Positions 1-11,095 of a stretch of 64,000 bases of DNA are shown here, one piece after another. The translations under genes and the position numbers were made by a program. The notes beneath the pieces were generated by a model. The model was given only the letters and a program-made list of their open reading frames with translations. It had not been told where the DNA came from and did no database searches. The first letter of the stretch is position 1. Every line of letters starts with the position of its first letter. Source of the stretch: Tragulus kanchil (Eukaryota > Chordata > Mammalia > Artiodactyla > Tragulidae); assembly GCA_022376925.1 (NCBI GenBank), contig JAIOJX010000006.1, forward strand, positions 61,155,394-61,219,393, in the 5' to 3' direction.

Positions 1-109
1 CTACACTGTGTTTGTGAAAATGTCTCTGAGCTATTTAATATAGTGTCTGTTAGTGAGAACTAGTGAGAATGGTAATCAGAGTAAGCTCCAACACGGTGCC
101 CCGACAATA

Positions 110-2640
110 CTGTCAGAAAATGACTAGAGATAATCAGTGAAATTAGCAAAGTCACAGGATACAAAATCAATACACAGAAATCACTCCGATTGCTGTATAT
201 TAACAATGAAAAATCAGAAAGAGAAATCAAGGAAGCAATCCCATTCACGATAGCAACAAAATGAATACACTGTCTAAGAGTAAAACTACCAAGAGACAAA
301 AGTTTGTACATAGAAAATTACAAGACACTGATGAAAGACATCAAAAAAGATAAACAGAGAGATAGTCCATGATCCTGGGTTGGAGGAATCAATATTGTAA
401 AAATGACTGTACTATACTAAATGTAATCTACAGATTCAATGTGATCCCTACCAAATTACCAATGGCATTTTTCATGGAACTAAAACAAAAAATGCCACAA
501 TTCATATGGAATCACAAAAGACCCTGGATAGGCAAAGCAGTCTTGAGAAAGAAGAATGAATCTGGAGAAATCAACCTTCCTGACTTCAGACTATACTACA
601 AAGCAACTGTCATCAAGAAAGTATGATAATGGCACAAAAAAAAAAGTATCAACTAATGTAACAAGATAGAGAGCACAGAGATAATCCCATGTATTTGTGG
701 GTACCTTATTTTTGATAAAGGAGGCAAGAATATACAACAGGGTAAAGACAGCTTCTTCAATAAGTGATGCTGGGAAAACTGGACAACTGCATGTAAAAGA
801 ATGGAGTTGGAACACTTCCTAAGATCATATACAAATATAAACTCAAAATAGATCAAAGAGAGACCTAACTATGAGACCAGAGACCATAAAACTCTTGGAG
901 GAAAACATAGGCAGAACATTCAATGACATAAATCAGTAAGATCTTCTATGGCCTTCATCCTAGAGTAATGGAAATAAAGACAAAAATAGACGAGTATCGC
1001 CTACTGAAACTTAAAAACTTTTACAGAGCGAAAGAATCTATAAACAAGGCAAAAAGACAAACTTCAGGATGGGAGAAAATAATAGCAAATGAAACAACCA
1101 ACAACTGGTATAATTTCCAAAATATACCAGTTGCTCATACAACTCAACACTGAGAAAACAAACAATCCAATCAAAAAATAAATAAAAGACCTAGACAGAC
1201 ATCTGTCCAAAGAAGACATACAGATGGTCAACAAACCTCTTAAAAGATGCTCAACATCGCTCACAGTTAGAGAAATGTAAACAAAAATCGAAAATGGAAG
1301 CAATCCCATTCACGATAGCAACAAAATGAATACACTGTCTAAGAGTAAAACTACCAAGAGACAAAAGTTTGTACATAGAAAATTACAAGACACTGATGAA
1401 AGACATCAAAAAAGATAAACAGAGAGATAGTCCATGATCCTGGGTTGGAGGAATCAATATTGTAAAAATGACTGTACTATACTAAATGTAATCTACAGAT
1501 TCAATGTGATCCCTACCAAATTACCAATGGCATTTTTCATGGAACTAAAACAAAAAATGCCACAATTCATATGGAATCACAAAAGACCCTGGATAGGCAA
1601 AGCAGTCTTGAGAAAGAAGAATGAATCTGGAGAAATCAACCTTCCTGACTTCAGACTATACTACAAAGCAACTGTCATCAAGAAAGTATGATAATGGCAC
1701 AAAAAGAAAAGTATCAACTAATGTAACAAGATAGAGAGCACAGAGATAATCCCATGTATTTGTGGGTACCTTATTTTTGATAAAGGAGGCAAGAATATAC
1801 AACAGGGTAAAGACAGCTTCTTCAATAAGTGATGCTGGGAAAACTGGACAACTGCATGTAAAAGAATGGAGTTGGAACACTTCCTAAGATCATATACAAA
1901 TATAAACTCAAAATAGATCAAAGAGAGACCTAACTATGAGACCAGAGACCATAAAACTCTTGGAGGAAAACATAGGCAGAACATTCAATGACATAAATCA
2001 GTAAGATCTTCTATGGCCTTCATCCTAGAGTAATGGAAATAAAGACAAAAATAGACGAGTATCGCCTACTGAAACTTAAAAACTTTTACAGAGCGAAAGA
2101 ATCTATAAACAAGGCAAAAAGACAAACTTCAGGATGGGAGAAAATAATAGCAAATGAAACAACCAACAACTGGTATAATTTCCAAAATATACCAGTTGCT
2201 CATACAACTCAACACTGAGAAAACAAACAATCCAATCAAAAAATAAATAAAAGACCTAGACAGACATCTGTCCAAAGAAGACATACAGATGGTCAACAAA
2301 CCTCTTAAAAGATGCTCAACATCGCTCACAGTTAGAGAAATGCAAATCAAAACTACAATGAAATATAGCCTCACACCAGTCAGAAAGGCCATCATCAAAA
2401 TGTCTACAAATAAATGCTCGAGAGGGTGTGGAGAAAAGAGAACCCTCTTGCCCTGTTGATGAGAATGTGAAGTGATATAGTCGCCATATGTGGAGATTCC
2501 TCAAAAAACTATAAATAAAGCTACCACATGACCCAACAATCTCACTACTAGGCATATACCCTGTGGAAATCAAAATTGAAAGAAGCACATGTGCCCCATT
2601 GTTCATTGTGTCAGCATTTACAATAGCTAGAACATTTAAC
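110..2640 (+). mobile_element. L1 LINE fragment, 3' part of ORF2 and start of 3' UTR
   Basis: This is a decayed L1 retrotransposon, 5'-truncated within the reverse transcriptase region. The stretch 369-626 reads an L1 ORF2 thumb-region motif including [18 protein letters not shown], and 968-1153 reads the later segment with KLKNFYRAKESINKAKRQ. Stops and frameshifts separate these pieces, so no protein is made. The carboxy region continues to about 2500 and is followed by the usual L1 text around 'gcatataccctgtggaaat'. The element stops abruptly at 2640 without its own 3' end or poly-A, where BovB sequence in the opposite orientation begins. Bases 231-1277 are printed twice (again at 1296-2342), so the real element is about 1 kb shorter. 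The first ~110 bases of the window are not assigned. Confidence 0.85.
231..2342. repeat. Tandem duplication 1 (offset 1065), inside L1
   Basis: Copy A is 231-1277 and copy B is 1296-2342. They are almost identical, with one clear difference in an A-rich run near 643/1708. A short non-matching filler (1278-1295) separates them. Probably unmerged overlap of two assembly pieces. Confidence 0.95.
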
Positions 2641-2947
2641 ATAGTTCTTCTGTGTATTCTTACCACATTTTCTTAATATCTTTTACTTCTGTTGGGTCCA
2701 TATCATTTCTGTCCTTTATTGTACCCATGTTTACATGACATGTTCCTTGGTATCTCTTGCTTTCTTGAAGTGATCTCTAGTCTTTCCCATTTTATTACTT
2801 TTCTCTATTTTTTTGCATTGTTCACTTAGGCAGACTTTCTTATGTTTCCTTGTTACTCTCTACAACTCTGAATTCAGCTGGGTATATATTTTCTTTTCTC
2901 TTCTGCATTTTGCTTCTCTTCTTTATTTAGCTATTTCTATGGCCTCC

Positions 2948-3256
2948 TCAGACAACAAATTTGCCTTTCTTTTTCTTGGGGATGGTTTTGATCACTGCCT
3001 TCTCTACTATCTGAACCTCCATCCATAGTTCTTCAGGTACCTTGTCTATCAAATCTAATCCCTTGAATCTATTTGTCACTTTCACTGTATAATCATAAGG
3101 GGTTTGATTTGGGTCGTGCCTGAATAGCCTAGTGGTTTTCCCTGTGTTCCTCAATTTAAGTCTAAATTTTGCACAGAGGAGTTCATAATCTGATCCACAG
3201 TCAGCTCCTGTTCTTGTTTTTTTCTGTATGCATAGTGTCTCCGTCTTCATCTGCAA
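2948..3256 (-). pseudogene. BovB pol fragment, C-terminal part of the AP-like endonuclease domain
   Basis: A 102-residue open piece of the BovB polyprotein. In the family this domain nicks target DNA before reverse transcription. Visible here are the GSDYELL block, where the usual catalytic histidine is a tyrosine (one C-to-T change), and the downstream linker block YDYTVKVTNRFKGLDLIDKV. The first codon is only the first methionine of the open stretch, not a real start. The frame ends in a stop near 2948, after IPKKKKGKFVV. Catalytically dead and without flanking frame integrity; only a fossil. Confidence 0.75.
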
Positions 3257-4161
3257 AGAATATAATCAATCTGATTTCAGTTTTGACCAACTGGTAATGT
3301 CCATATGTAGAGACGTCTTGTGTGTTGTGGAAGATGTTGTCTGCTATGGCCAGAGCATATCTTGGCAAAACTCTGTTAGCCTTTGTCCTGCTTCATTTTG
3401 TACTCCAAGGCCAAACTTGCCTGATTTTTCTAGTATCTCTTGACATCCTATTTTACATTCTGGTTTCCTATCTTGAAAAGGAAACCATTTTTTGGTGTTA
3501 GTTTTATAAGGTCTTCTTAGGTTTTCACAGGATCATTCAACTTCAGCTTCTTCAATTGAGACAAAGACTTACTACTGTGATATTGAAGGGTTTGGAAATA
3601 AACTGAGATAATTCTGTCATTTCTGAGATAGTACTCAAGTACTTCATTTTGGACTCTTATTGACTAGGAGTCCAAATCCATTTCTCTAGAGAATTCTTGC
3701 TCATGTTAGCGGGTATAAGTGTCATCTGAAGGAAATTTGTCCTTGCCTATTCAGTTTTGTTCACTGATTCGTAAAAGGTTAATGTCTACTCTTCCCATCT
3801 TCTGTTTGACTGCTTCCAATTTATGCTGGTTCATGGGCCTAACATTCTAGATTTCTATGCAATATTGTTCTTACAGCATCTGACTTTAATTTCACCACCA
3901 GACTCATCCACAACTGGGCATTGTTTTTGCTTTGGCTCACCTTCTTCATTCCTTCTGGAGCCATGTCTTCACTCTTCTCCAACAGCATATTGGACACCTA
4001 CTGATCTAGGGGGTAGGGAGGAGTTCATCTTTCAGTGTCATGTGATTCTGCCCTTTCATACTGTTCATGGTGTTCTCAAGGCAAGAATGCTGAAGTGGTT
4101 TGATATTTCCTTATGCAGTGGTTCATGTTTTTTTCAGACCTCTCCACCATGACCTGTCTCT

Positions 4162-4485
4162 CTTTTTTTTAAGATTTATTTATTTATTTTTTGGTGAGGG
4201 TGGGGTGGGGTGGGAGGGGAGCAGGCAGGTCACTTCTATTGGTCTTTCATTTGTCCATTTTCATCCATCTTTGTTCTTTGGCCTGTGTGGGCCTCCCATC
4301 ACGGTGGCCTCTGTTGTCTCAGAGCACTGGCTCTGGGCGCATGCGCTCCAGAGCTCCGGCTCCATAATTGGACACATCAGTCCAACCGCTCTGTGGCACG
4401 TGGGATCTTCCCAGGCCAGGGCTCGAACCGGCGCCCCTTGCACTGCAAGGCAGTGTGCTTACACACTGGACCACCAGGGAAGCCC
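4162..4485 (-). mobile_element. CHR-2-type tRNA-derived SINE inserted in BovB
   Basis: Read on the minus strand it starts gggcttccctggtggtccag, carries a tRNA B-box-like ggttcgagccc, and ends in an A-rich tail (t-rich 4162-4200 on the plus strand). An 11-base target-site duplication, gacctgtctct, flanks it at 4151-4161 and approximately 4486-4496. It therefore inserted into the BovB copy after BovB was fixed there. Printed again at about 5240-5563. Confidence 0.85.
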
Positions 4486-5239
4486 GACCTGTCTCTTTTG
4501 AGTGACCCTATATGGCATGGCTCATAGTTTCACTGAGTTAGGCAAGGGTGTGGCCCATGTGATTAGTTTGGTTAGTTTTCTGTGACTGTGGCTTTCATTT
4601 TGTCTGGATAGATGAGAATAAAAGGCTTGTGTAAGTTTCCTGATGGGAGGGACTAGCTGTAGTGAAAACTTGGTCTTGTTCTGGTGGGCAAGGCCAAACT
4701 AAGTAAGTCTTTAATCCAATTTTCTGCTGATGAGTGTGGCTATGTGCCTTCCCTATAGTTTGGATTGAGGCCAAACTTTGGAAAGTGCAATGGCAATAAT
4801 GGCCACCTCTTTCAAAAGGATTTTTGCCAGCCTTCTGGGCCTCCCAGGATTGTTGTGTTCAGTGCCCCTTACTCCCCAGCAGGCCATGGTCAACCTGTGC
4901 CTCTGTCAGAGACTCCCAATCACAGACGGTAAGTCTGGATCAATTTCTTGTGGGTATCTGACTTTAATTTCACCACCAGACTCATCCACAACTGGGCATT
5001 GTTTTTGCTTTGGCTCACCTTCTTCATTCCTTCTGGAGCCATGTCTTCACTCTTCTCCAACAGCATATTGGACACCTACTGATCTAGGGGGTAGGGAGGA
5101 GTTCATCTTTCAGTGTCATGTGATTCTGCCCTTTCATACTGTTCATGGTGTTCTCAAGGCAAGAATGCTGAAGTGGTTTGATATTTCCTTATGCAGTGGT
5201 TCATGTTTTTTTCAGACCTCTCCACCATGACCTGTCTCT

Positions 5240-5563
5240 CTTTTTTTTAAGATTTATTTATTTATTTTTTGGTGAGGGTGGGGTGGGGGGGGAGGGGAGC
5301 AGGCAGGTCACTTCTATTGGTCTTTCATTTGTCCATTTTCATCCATCTTTGTTCTTTGGCCTGTGTGGGCCTCCCATCACGGTGGCCTCTGTTGTCTCAG
5401 AGCACTGGCTCTGGGCGCATGCGCTCCAGAGCTCCGGCTCCATAATTGGACACATCAGTCCAACCGCTCTGTGGCACGTGGGATCTTCCCAGGCCAGGGA
5501 TCAAACCAGCGCTGCTTGCACTGCAAGGCAGTGTGCTTACACACTGGACCACCAGGGAAGCCC
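5240..5563 (-). mobile_element. Second printed copy of the CHR-2 SINE
   Basis: Same insertion and flanks as 4162-4485, lying inside duplication 2. It differs from the first copy at several clustered positions in the B-box region (about 5503-5525) and in a G-run near 5285; the rest is identical. Confidence 0.85.
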
Positions 5564-6672
5564 GACCTGTCTCTTTTGAGTGACCCTATATGGCATGGCT
5601 CATAGTTTCACTGAGTTAGGCAAGGGTGTGGCCCATGTGATTAGTTTGGTTAGTTTTCTGTGACTGTGGCTTTCATTTTGTCTGGATAGATGAGAATAAA
5701 AGGCTTGTGTAAGTTTCCTGATGGGAGGGACTAGCTGTAGTGAAAACTTGGTCTTGTTCTGGTGGGCAAGGCCAAACTAAGTAAGTCTTTAATCCAATTT
5801 TCTGCTGATGAGTGTGGCTATGTGCCTTCCCTATAGTTTGGATTGAGGCCAAACTTTGGAAAGTGCAATGGCAATAATGGCCACCTCTTTCAAAAGGATT
5901 TTTGCCAGCCTTCTGGGCCTCCCAGGATTGTTGTGTTCAGTGCCCCTTACTCCCCAGCAGGCCATGGTCAACCTGTGCCTCTGTCAGAGACTCCCAATCA
6001 CAGACGGTAAGTCTGGATCAATTTCTTTTGGGGTCATTGCTTCTGTCTCTTAGGTCCTTGTGTGCATAAGGTGTTGTTTGTGCCTTCCCAGAGTTTCTGT
6101 TTCCCCAGTCCTGTAGAAGTTCAATAATCAAATCCTGCTGGCCATCAAAGTCAGATTTCCTTGGGGCACTCAGTCCCTTTACCATATCCCCATGTTAATA
6201 AGTCTGTTATAGGGCCTGGAATTTTTCCAGTAGTGTGAGAACTTATTTGGCATAGTTATTCTCCAGTTTGTGAGTCACCCACTAGGCACCTAGCTGTATG
6301 GTGGAGCTAATGGCGACCTCCTTCAAGGGGGTTTATCCCACACGCTCTGTTGCCAGAGTCTCTGTCCCTGTGAAAGGCCACGATTGATTCATGCCTCCAC
6401 AGGAGACCCTTAAACACCCAAAGGTAGGTCTGACTCAGTCTGTTTAGGAGGTCACTTTTCCTTTCCCTCAGTCTTGGTATTTTAAACGTGATTATGCTCC
6501 TCCTACTGTATTGTTGTGGCTTATCCTTTTTCCCTGTTTGTGGGGTATCTTTTTTGGTGGATTCCAACATTCTCACATTGACGGTAGTTCAGCAACTAGT
6601 TGTGATTTTGGTGCTCTCACAAAAGAAGATGAGTGCACGTCCTTCTACTCTGCCATCTTATGCTCCCTTTGA

Positions 6673-7115
6673 TGGTAAATTGCTTATATATTTGGGGATT
6701 CAGGTCTCTAAAAGTGACTGTTACACCCTTGTTACTCAGAGAATGTTTGAGCATTTAATAAATCTGGAGGTTTCCCTCCTGGTAAGCTTTATGATATAAC
6801 AAGTGGTATATAACAAAATCTTGAGTTGGCAGAATCCAATTTATACGTTCAAATAACCATGGGTTGTAAAGTGTATATACATAACTCCATGACTGTATTG
6901 ATATTGTGAATGAAAAAAGTACATTTTGTGAAAAAAAAAAAGAAAAAGAAAAAAAGTTACATGCTATTCTTTTGTCCTCTTAAAACTAAAATTTTAGGAT
7001 TTATATTTTTATTTATTTTTGAAAGACTTTCTGAGCTTTATAAACTGTATTTTTCAATTTGAAAGATACAGTGACTTAATAGTTTTACTAATCATTAAGG
7101 CTGAATTGATGAATG
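6673..7115. other. Unassigned DNA with an A-rich tract
   Basis: No gene recognised. An A-rich tract with interspersed G lies at about 6930-6956. The same stretch is printed again at about 7825-8267. Confidence 0.6.
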
Positions 7116-7117
7116 TG

Positions 7118-7340
7118 TGTGTGTGTTCAGTTGCTCAGTCATGTCTGACTCTTTGTGATCCCATGAACTGTAGCCTGCCAGGCTTCTATGTCCATGAAAT
7201 TTTCAGGGAAGGATACTGAAGTGGCTTGCCATTTCCTACTTTAGGGATTCTTCTCCACCCAAGGATGAAATCAGAGTCTTTTGTATCTCCTGCATTGACA
7301 AGAGGATTCTTTACCACTTTGTCACCTTGAAATTCCTTCT
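7118..7340 (-). mobile_element. Bov-tA SINE, minus strand
   Basis: The stretch from cagttgctcagtcatgtctg through 'ctttgtgatcccatgaactg' and 'cctgccaggcttctatgtcc' is the reverse complement of Bov-tA, a tRNA-derived SINE specific to pecoran ruminants. It is diverged from consensus. The same SINE is printed again at about 8270-8492, and most of it a third time at 9376-9588. Confidence 0.85.
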
Positions 7341-8279
7341 TGATGAATGAAAGTTTTCTTTTCTTTTCCTCTCTCACTTTTCTTATGAAGTAGAAAAGTC
7401 ACCTTGTATAATTTTTAAGACCATCATTGGCCACAGTATCCCCTAGAGAAACATAACCTCTAGCAAAGCAGATGTAAAATATTTATAACTATCAAAACTC
7501 AGGCCAGAGTCTCTGTCCCTGTGAAAGGCCACGATTGATTCATGCCTCCACAGGAGACCCTTAAACACCCAAAGGTAGGTCTGACTCAGTCTGTTTAGGA
7601 GGTCACTTTTCCTTTCCCTCAGTCTTGGTATTTTAAACGTGATTATGCTCCTCCTACTGTATTGTTGTGGCTTATCCTTTTTCCCTGTTTGTGGGGTATC
7701 TTTTTTGGTGGATTCCAACATTCTCACATTGACGGTAGTTCAGCAACTAGTTGTGATTTTGGTGCTCTCACAAAAGAAGATGAGTGCACGTCCTTCTACT
7801 CTGCCATCTTATGCTCCCTTTGATGGTAAATTGCTTATATATTTGGGGATTCAGGTCTCTAAAAGTGACTGTTACACCCTTGTTACTCAGAGAATGTTTG
7901 AGCATTTAATAAATCTGGAGGTTTCCCTCCTGGTAAGCTTTATGATATAACAAGTGGTATATAACAAAATCTTGAGTTGGCAGAATCCAATTTATACGTT
8001 CAAATAACCATGGGTTGTAAAGTGTATATACATAACTCCATGACTGTATTGATATTGTGAATGAAAAAAGTACATTTTGTGAAAAAAAAAAAGAAAAAGA
8101 AAAAAAGTTACATGCTATTCTTTTGTCCCTCTTAAAACTAAAATTTTAGGATTTATATTTTTATTTATTTTTGAAAGACTTTCTGAGCTTTATAAACTGT
8201 ATTTTTCAATTTGAAAGATACAGTGACTTAATAGTTTTACTAATCATTAAGGCTGAATTGATGAATGTGTGTGTGTGTT

Positions 8280-10407
8280 CAGTTGCTCAGTCATGTCTGA
8301 CTCTTTGTGATCCCATGAACTGTAGCCTGCCAGGCTTCTATGTCCATGAAATTTTCAGGAAGGATACTGAAGTGGCTTGCCATTTCCTACTTTAGGGATT
8401 CTTCTCCACCCAAGGATGAAATCAGAGTCTTTTGTATCTCCTGCATTGACAAGAGGATTCTTTACCACTTTGTCACCTTGAAATTCCTTCTTGATGAATG
8501 AAAGTTTTCTTTTCTTTTCCTCTCTCACTTTTCTTATGAAGTAGAAAAGTCACCTTGTATAATTTTTAAGACCATCATTGGCCACAGTATCCCCTAGAGA
8601 AACATAACCTCTAGCAAAGCAGATGTAAAATATTTATAACTATCAAAACTCAGGCCAGGGGTCTTATTTTATAGATCTTGATAAACCACACTCTCTTGGT
8701 CTTTCTTGTCCTCTTGCCAATCTAACCTTTCCCTTTCTTTCCATCTATTTTTGGTCCAGGCAGTCATTTTGGGAGACACACTAAGAATTTTTCCAAGGGC
8801 AGAAGTGTGGTTTTATCCGTAAGTTCTCTGATATTTAATACTTAAAGGTAGGAGGATAGCGTCATGATATCCTCATTATAACATACTGTGATTGCTCACT
8901 CACCATGTTCCATGCAAGTGAAAAACATTTTGCATAGATTAGTGCATTTTATTCTCTTAAAACTTGATGAAGTTGGTATAATGATTATATCAGGCTCAAG
9001 AGTTTAATTAGCACATGTAAGTCAAATGGAAATACAAAATAGAATTGCAATCCAGACGCTCCAGCTGTGTTTCAATGTCTATTGCTTAATTTCTACAATA
9101 CAGTGGATTCTTCCTGGATCATAAAATCTAAGTCACATTGTTAAGAAAGTACCAGGTATTTAAGGAACAATCATTGCTTTAGAACAATTCTAGAATATTT
9201 GCTATTTATCCCATATGCAATATCCTTCAGAAATCTAAAACTGAAAAAAGAAAGCAAGGACTCCAATTAGGCAATGCTATATGACTCTCTTCTCCTGTAA
9301 CTCCTCTTTAGGCAATGTTTTTTTTCATAATAGAGAAAAAATCTCTTTCCCCAAGCCCTGTTTAATTGTTTTTTTCAGTTGCTCAGTCATGTCTGACTCT
9401 TTGTGATCCCATGAACTGTAGCCTGCCAGGCTTCTATGTCCATGAAATTTTCAGGGAAGGATACTGAAGTGGCTTGCCATTTCCTACTTTAGGGATTCTT
9501 CTCCACCCAAGGATGAAATCAGAGTCTTTTGTATCTCCTGCATTGACAAGAGGATTCTTTACCACTTTGTCACCTTGAAATTCCTTCTTGATGAATGAAA
9601 GTTTTCTTTTCTTTTCCTCTCTCACTTTTCTTATGAAGTAGAAAAGTCACCTTGTATAATTTTTAAGACCATCATTGGCCACAGTATCCCCTAGAGAAAC
9701 ATAACCTCTAGCAAAGCAGATGTAAAATATTTATAACTATCAAAACTCAGGCCAGGGGTCTTATTTTATAGATCTTGATAAACCACACTCTCTTGGTCTT
9801 TCTTGTCCTCTTGCCAATCTAACCTTTCCCTTTCTTTCCATCTATTTTTGGTCCAGGCAGTCATTTTGGGAGACACACTAAGAATTTTTCCAAGGGCAGA
9901 AGTGTGGTTTTATCCGTAAGTTCTCTGATATTTAATACTTAAAGGTAGGAGGATAGCGTCATGATATCCTCATTATAACATACTGTGATTGCTCACTCAC
10001 CATGTTCCATGCAAGTGAAAAACATTTTGCATAGATTAGTGCATTTTATTCTCTTAAAACTTGATGAAGTTGGTATAATGATTATATCAGGCTCAAGAGT
10101 TTAATTAGCACATGTAAGTCAAATGGAAATACAAAATAGAATTGCAATCCAAACGCTCCAGCTGTGTTTCAATGTCTATTGCTTAATTTCTACAATACAG
10201 TGGATTCTTCCTGGATCATAAAATCTAAGTCACATTGTTAAGAAAGTACCAGGTATTTAAGGAACAATCATTGCTTTAGAACAATTCTAGAATATTTGCT
10301 ATTTATCCCATATGCAATATCCTTCAGAAATCTAAAACTGAAAAAAGAAAGCAAGGACTCCAATTAGGCAATGCTATATGACTCTCTTCTCCTGTAACTC
10401 CTCTTTA
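8280..10407. repeat. Tandem duplication 4 (offset about 1096)
   Basis: Copy A is 8280-9310 and copy B is 9376-10407. The filler 9311-9375 is longer than usual (about 65 bases) and begins with a repeat of the nearby 'aggcaatg'. With duplication 3 this makes part of the Bov-tA SINE and its flank appear three times. Confidence 0.95.
8876..9080 (-). mobile_element. MIR SINE fossil, minus strand
   Basis: The order of landmarks (catgttccatgcaagtg, cattttattctcttaaaac, cacatgtaagtcaaatgg, then an ending near 'ccagctgtg') follows the reverse complement of the mammalian MIR core. Strongly diverged. Printed again at about 9972-10178. Confidence 0.55.
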
Positions 10408-10408
10408 T

Positions 10409-10715
10409 GTTCCCTGTTGTTCTAATTAAGCCTTTCTTAAGAGGAATTTATTAGTGATTCCATAATGAGAAAAGAGGAGAATCAACAAAAATGTCTCTAG
10501 GTTGATGAACCAACCTAAGCCCCTGAAAACTAAACCAGTCAAGCCTATCTACAAGGTAAAAGTGATCTAGTATGCAAGGCTTCAATTTTAGCCATGATAA
10601 GTATGCAAATACTTACTGTTCTACTACATGAAGATCCAATTTTGGAAGAAAACAGAAAATGTATATTACCTTTATATTTGCTCTGTAAATGAAAGCGTAA
10701 TTTTAACATCAAAAA
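10409..10715. other. Unassigned intergenic DNA
   Basis: No gene, RNA or repeat family recognised; AT-rich sequence without a long open frame. Confidence 0.5.
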
Positions 10716-10724
10716 ATACCATGA

Positions 10725-10955
10725 GGGCTTCCGTGGTGATCCAGTGGGTAGAAAGTCCACCTTGCATTGCAAGGGACTCCAGTTCCATCCCTGGTCACTC
10801 CACATGCCATGGAGTGACTGCACCCGTGTGTCCAATTAAGAGCATGTGCCCAGAGCTGGTGCTCTGCAGTGTAAGAGGCCACTGCAATGGGAGGCCTATA
10901 CAAGCCAAAGATTAAAAGACGGATAAAAATATAAAAGGCCTGATGGGGAAAAAAT
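10725..10955 (+). mobile_element. CHR-2-type SINE, plus strand
   Basis: Begins ggcttccgtggtgatccagt, followed by a degenerate B box near 'ccagttccatccctgg' and a tail ending in A-rich sequence. A 9-base direct repeat, ataccatga, lies at 10716-10724 and 10956-10964 and fits a target-site duplication. Confidence 0.8.
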
Positions 10956-11095
10956 ATACCATGAAGCAACTGTGCCTTACCTGTGTCAAGATCAAATACA
11001 ATAAATATGTTTGACTACCATTCACTTAATAAAAATGGAATTTACTAGTACATATGCAGTGTTGAGTTACTGAAACATCAGAATGATTAGAATTT

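Larger units (their letters stand above)
3878..6027. repeat. Tandem duplication 2 (offset 1078), inside BovB
   Basis: Copy A is 3878-4949 and copy B is 4956-6027, separated by a filler of about six bases. It includes the whole SINE insertion, so both printed copies carry the same SINE with the same target-site duplication. Confidence 0.95.
2641..6672 (-). mobile_element. BovB (RTE) LINE, 5' end through endonuclease/linker, minus strand
   Basis: On the minus strand this reads from the BovB 5' end (about 6672, which I recognise from its start 'aagatggcagagtagaagga' read on the minus strand at about 6640-6660) into the endonuclease and linker part of the single pol frame. At 2948-3256 a 102-residue frame contains ADCGSDYELLCAKFRLKL and LDLIDKVPEELWMEV, typical of the end of the BovB endonuclease domain. 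The catalytic SDH triplet reads SDY here. The 3' half with the reverse transcriptase is missing: homology stops at 2641 against an L1 fragment. A CHR-2 SINE interrupts it at 4162-4485. Bases 3878-4949 recur at 4956-6027 and the 5' end recurs in 7503-7824. Not coding. Confidence 0.8.
6352..8654. repeat. Tandem duplication 3 (offset 1151-1152)
   Basis: Copy A is 6352-7502 and copy B is 7503-8654, directly abutting through the shared 'ggccag'. Differences are single-base run-length changes (for example tttgtcctc versus tttgtccctc, and caggga versus cagga). It contains the BovB 5' end, a poly-A-rich stretch and a Bov-tA SINE. Confidence 0.95.

Noticed and set aside
231..2342. Could the regular direct repeats be a satellite array or a CRISPR-like array?
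   Set aside because: Each ~1.1 kb unit is a different sequence, repeated only once or twice; there is no common repeat and no spacer pattern.
4350..4470. Candidate tRNA gene because of a B-box-like sequence
   Set aside because: The B box belongs to a tRNA-derived SINE with a long non-tRNA body, A-rich tail and target-site duplication; no cloverleaf gene.
4100..4501. 133-codon frame with Trp/Cys-rich composition
   Set aside because: Runs through the BovB/SINE boundary and is the antisense of the CHR-2 SINE; no coding meaning.
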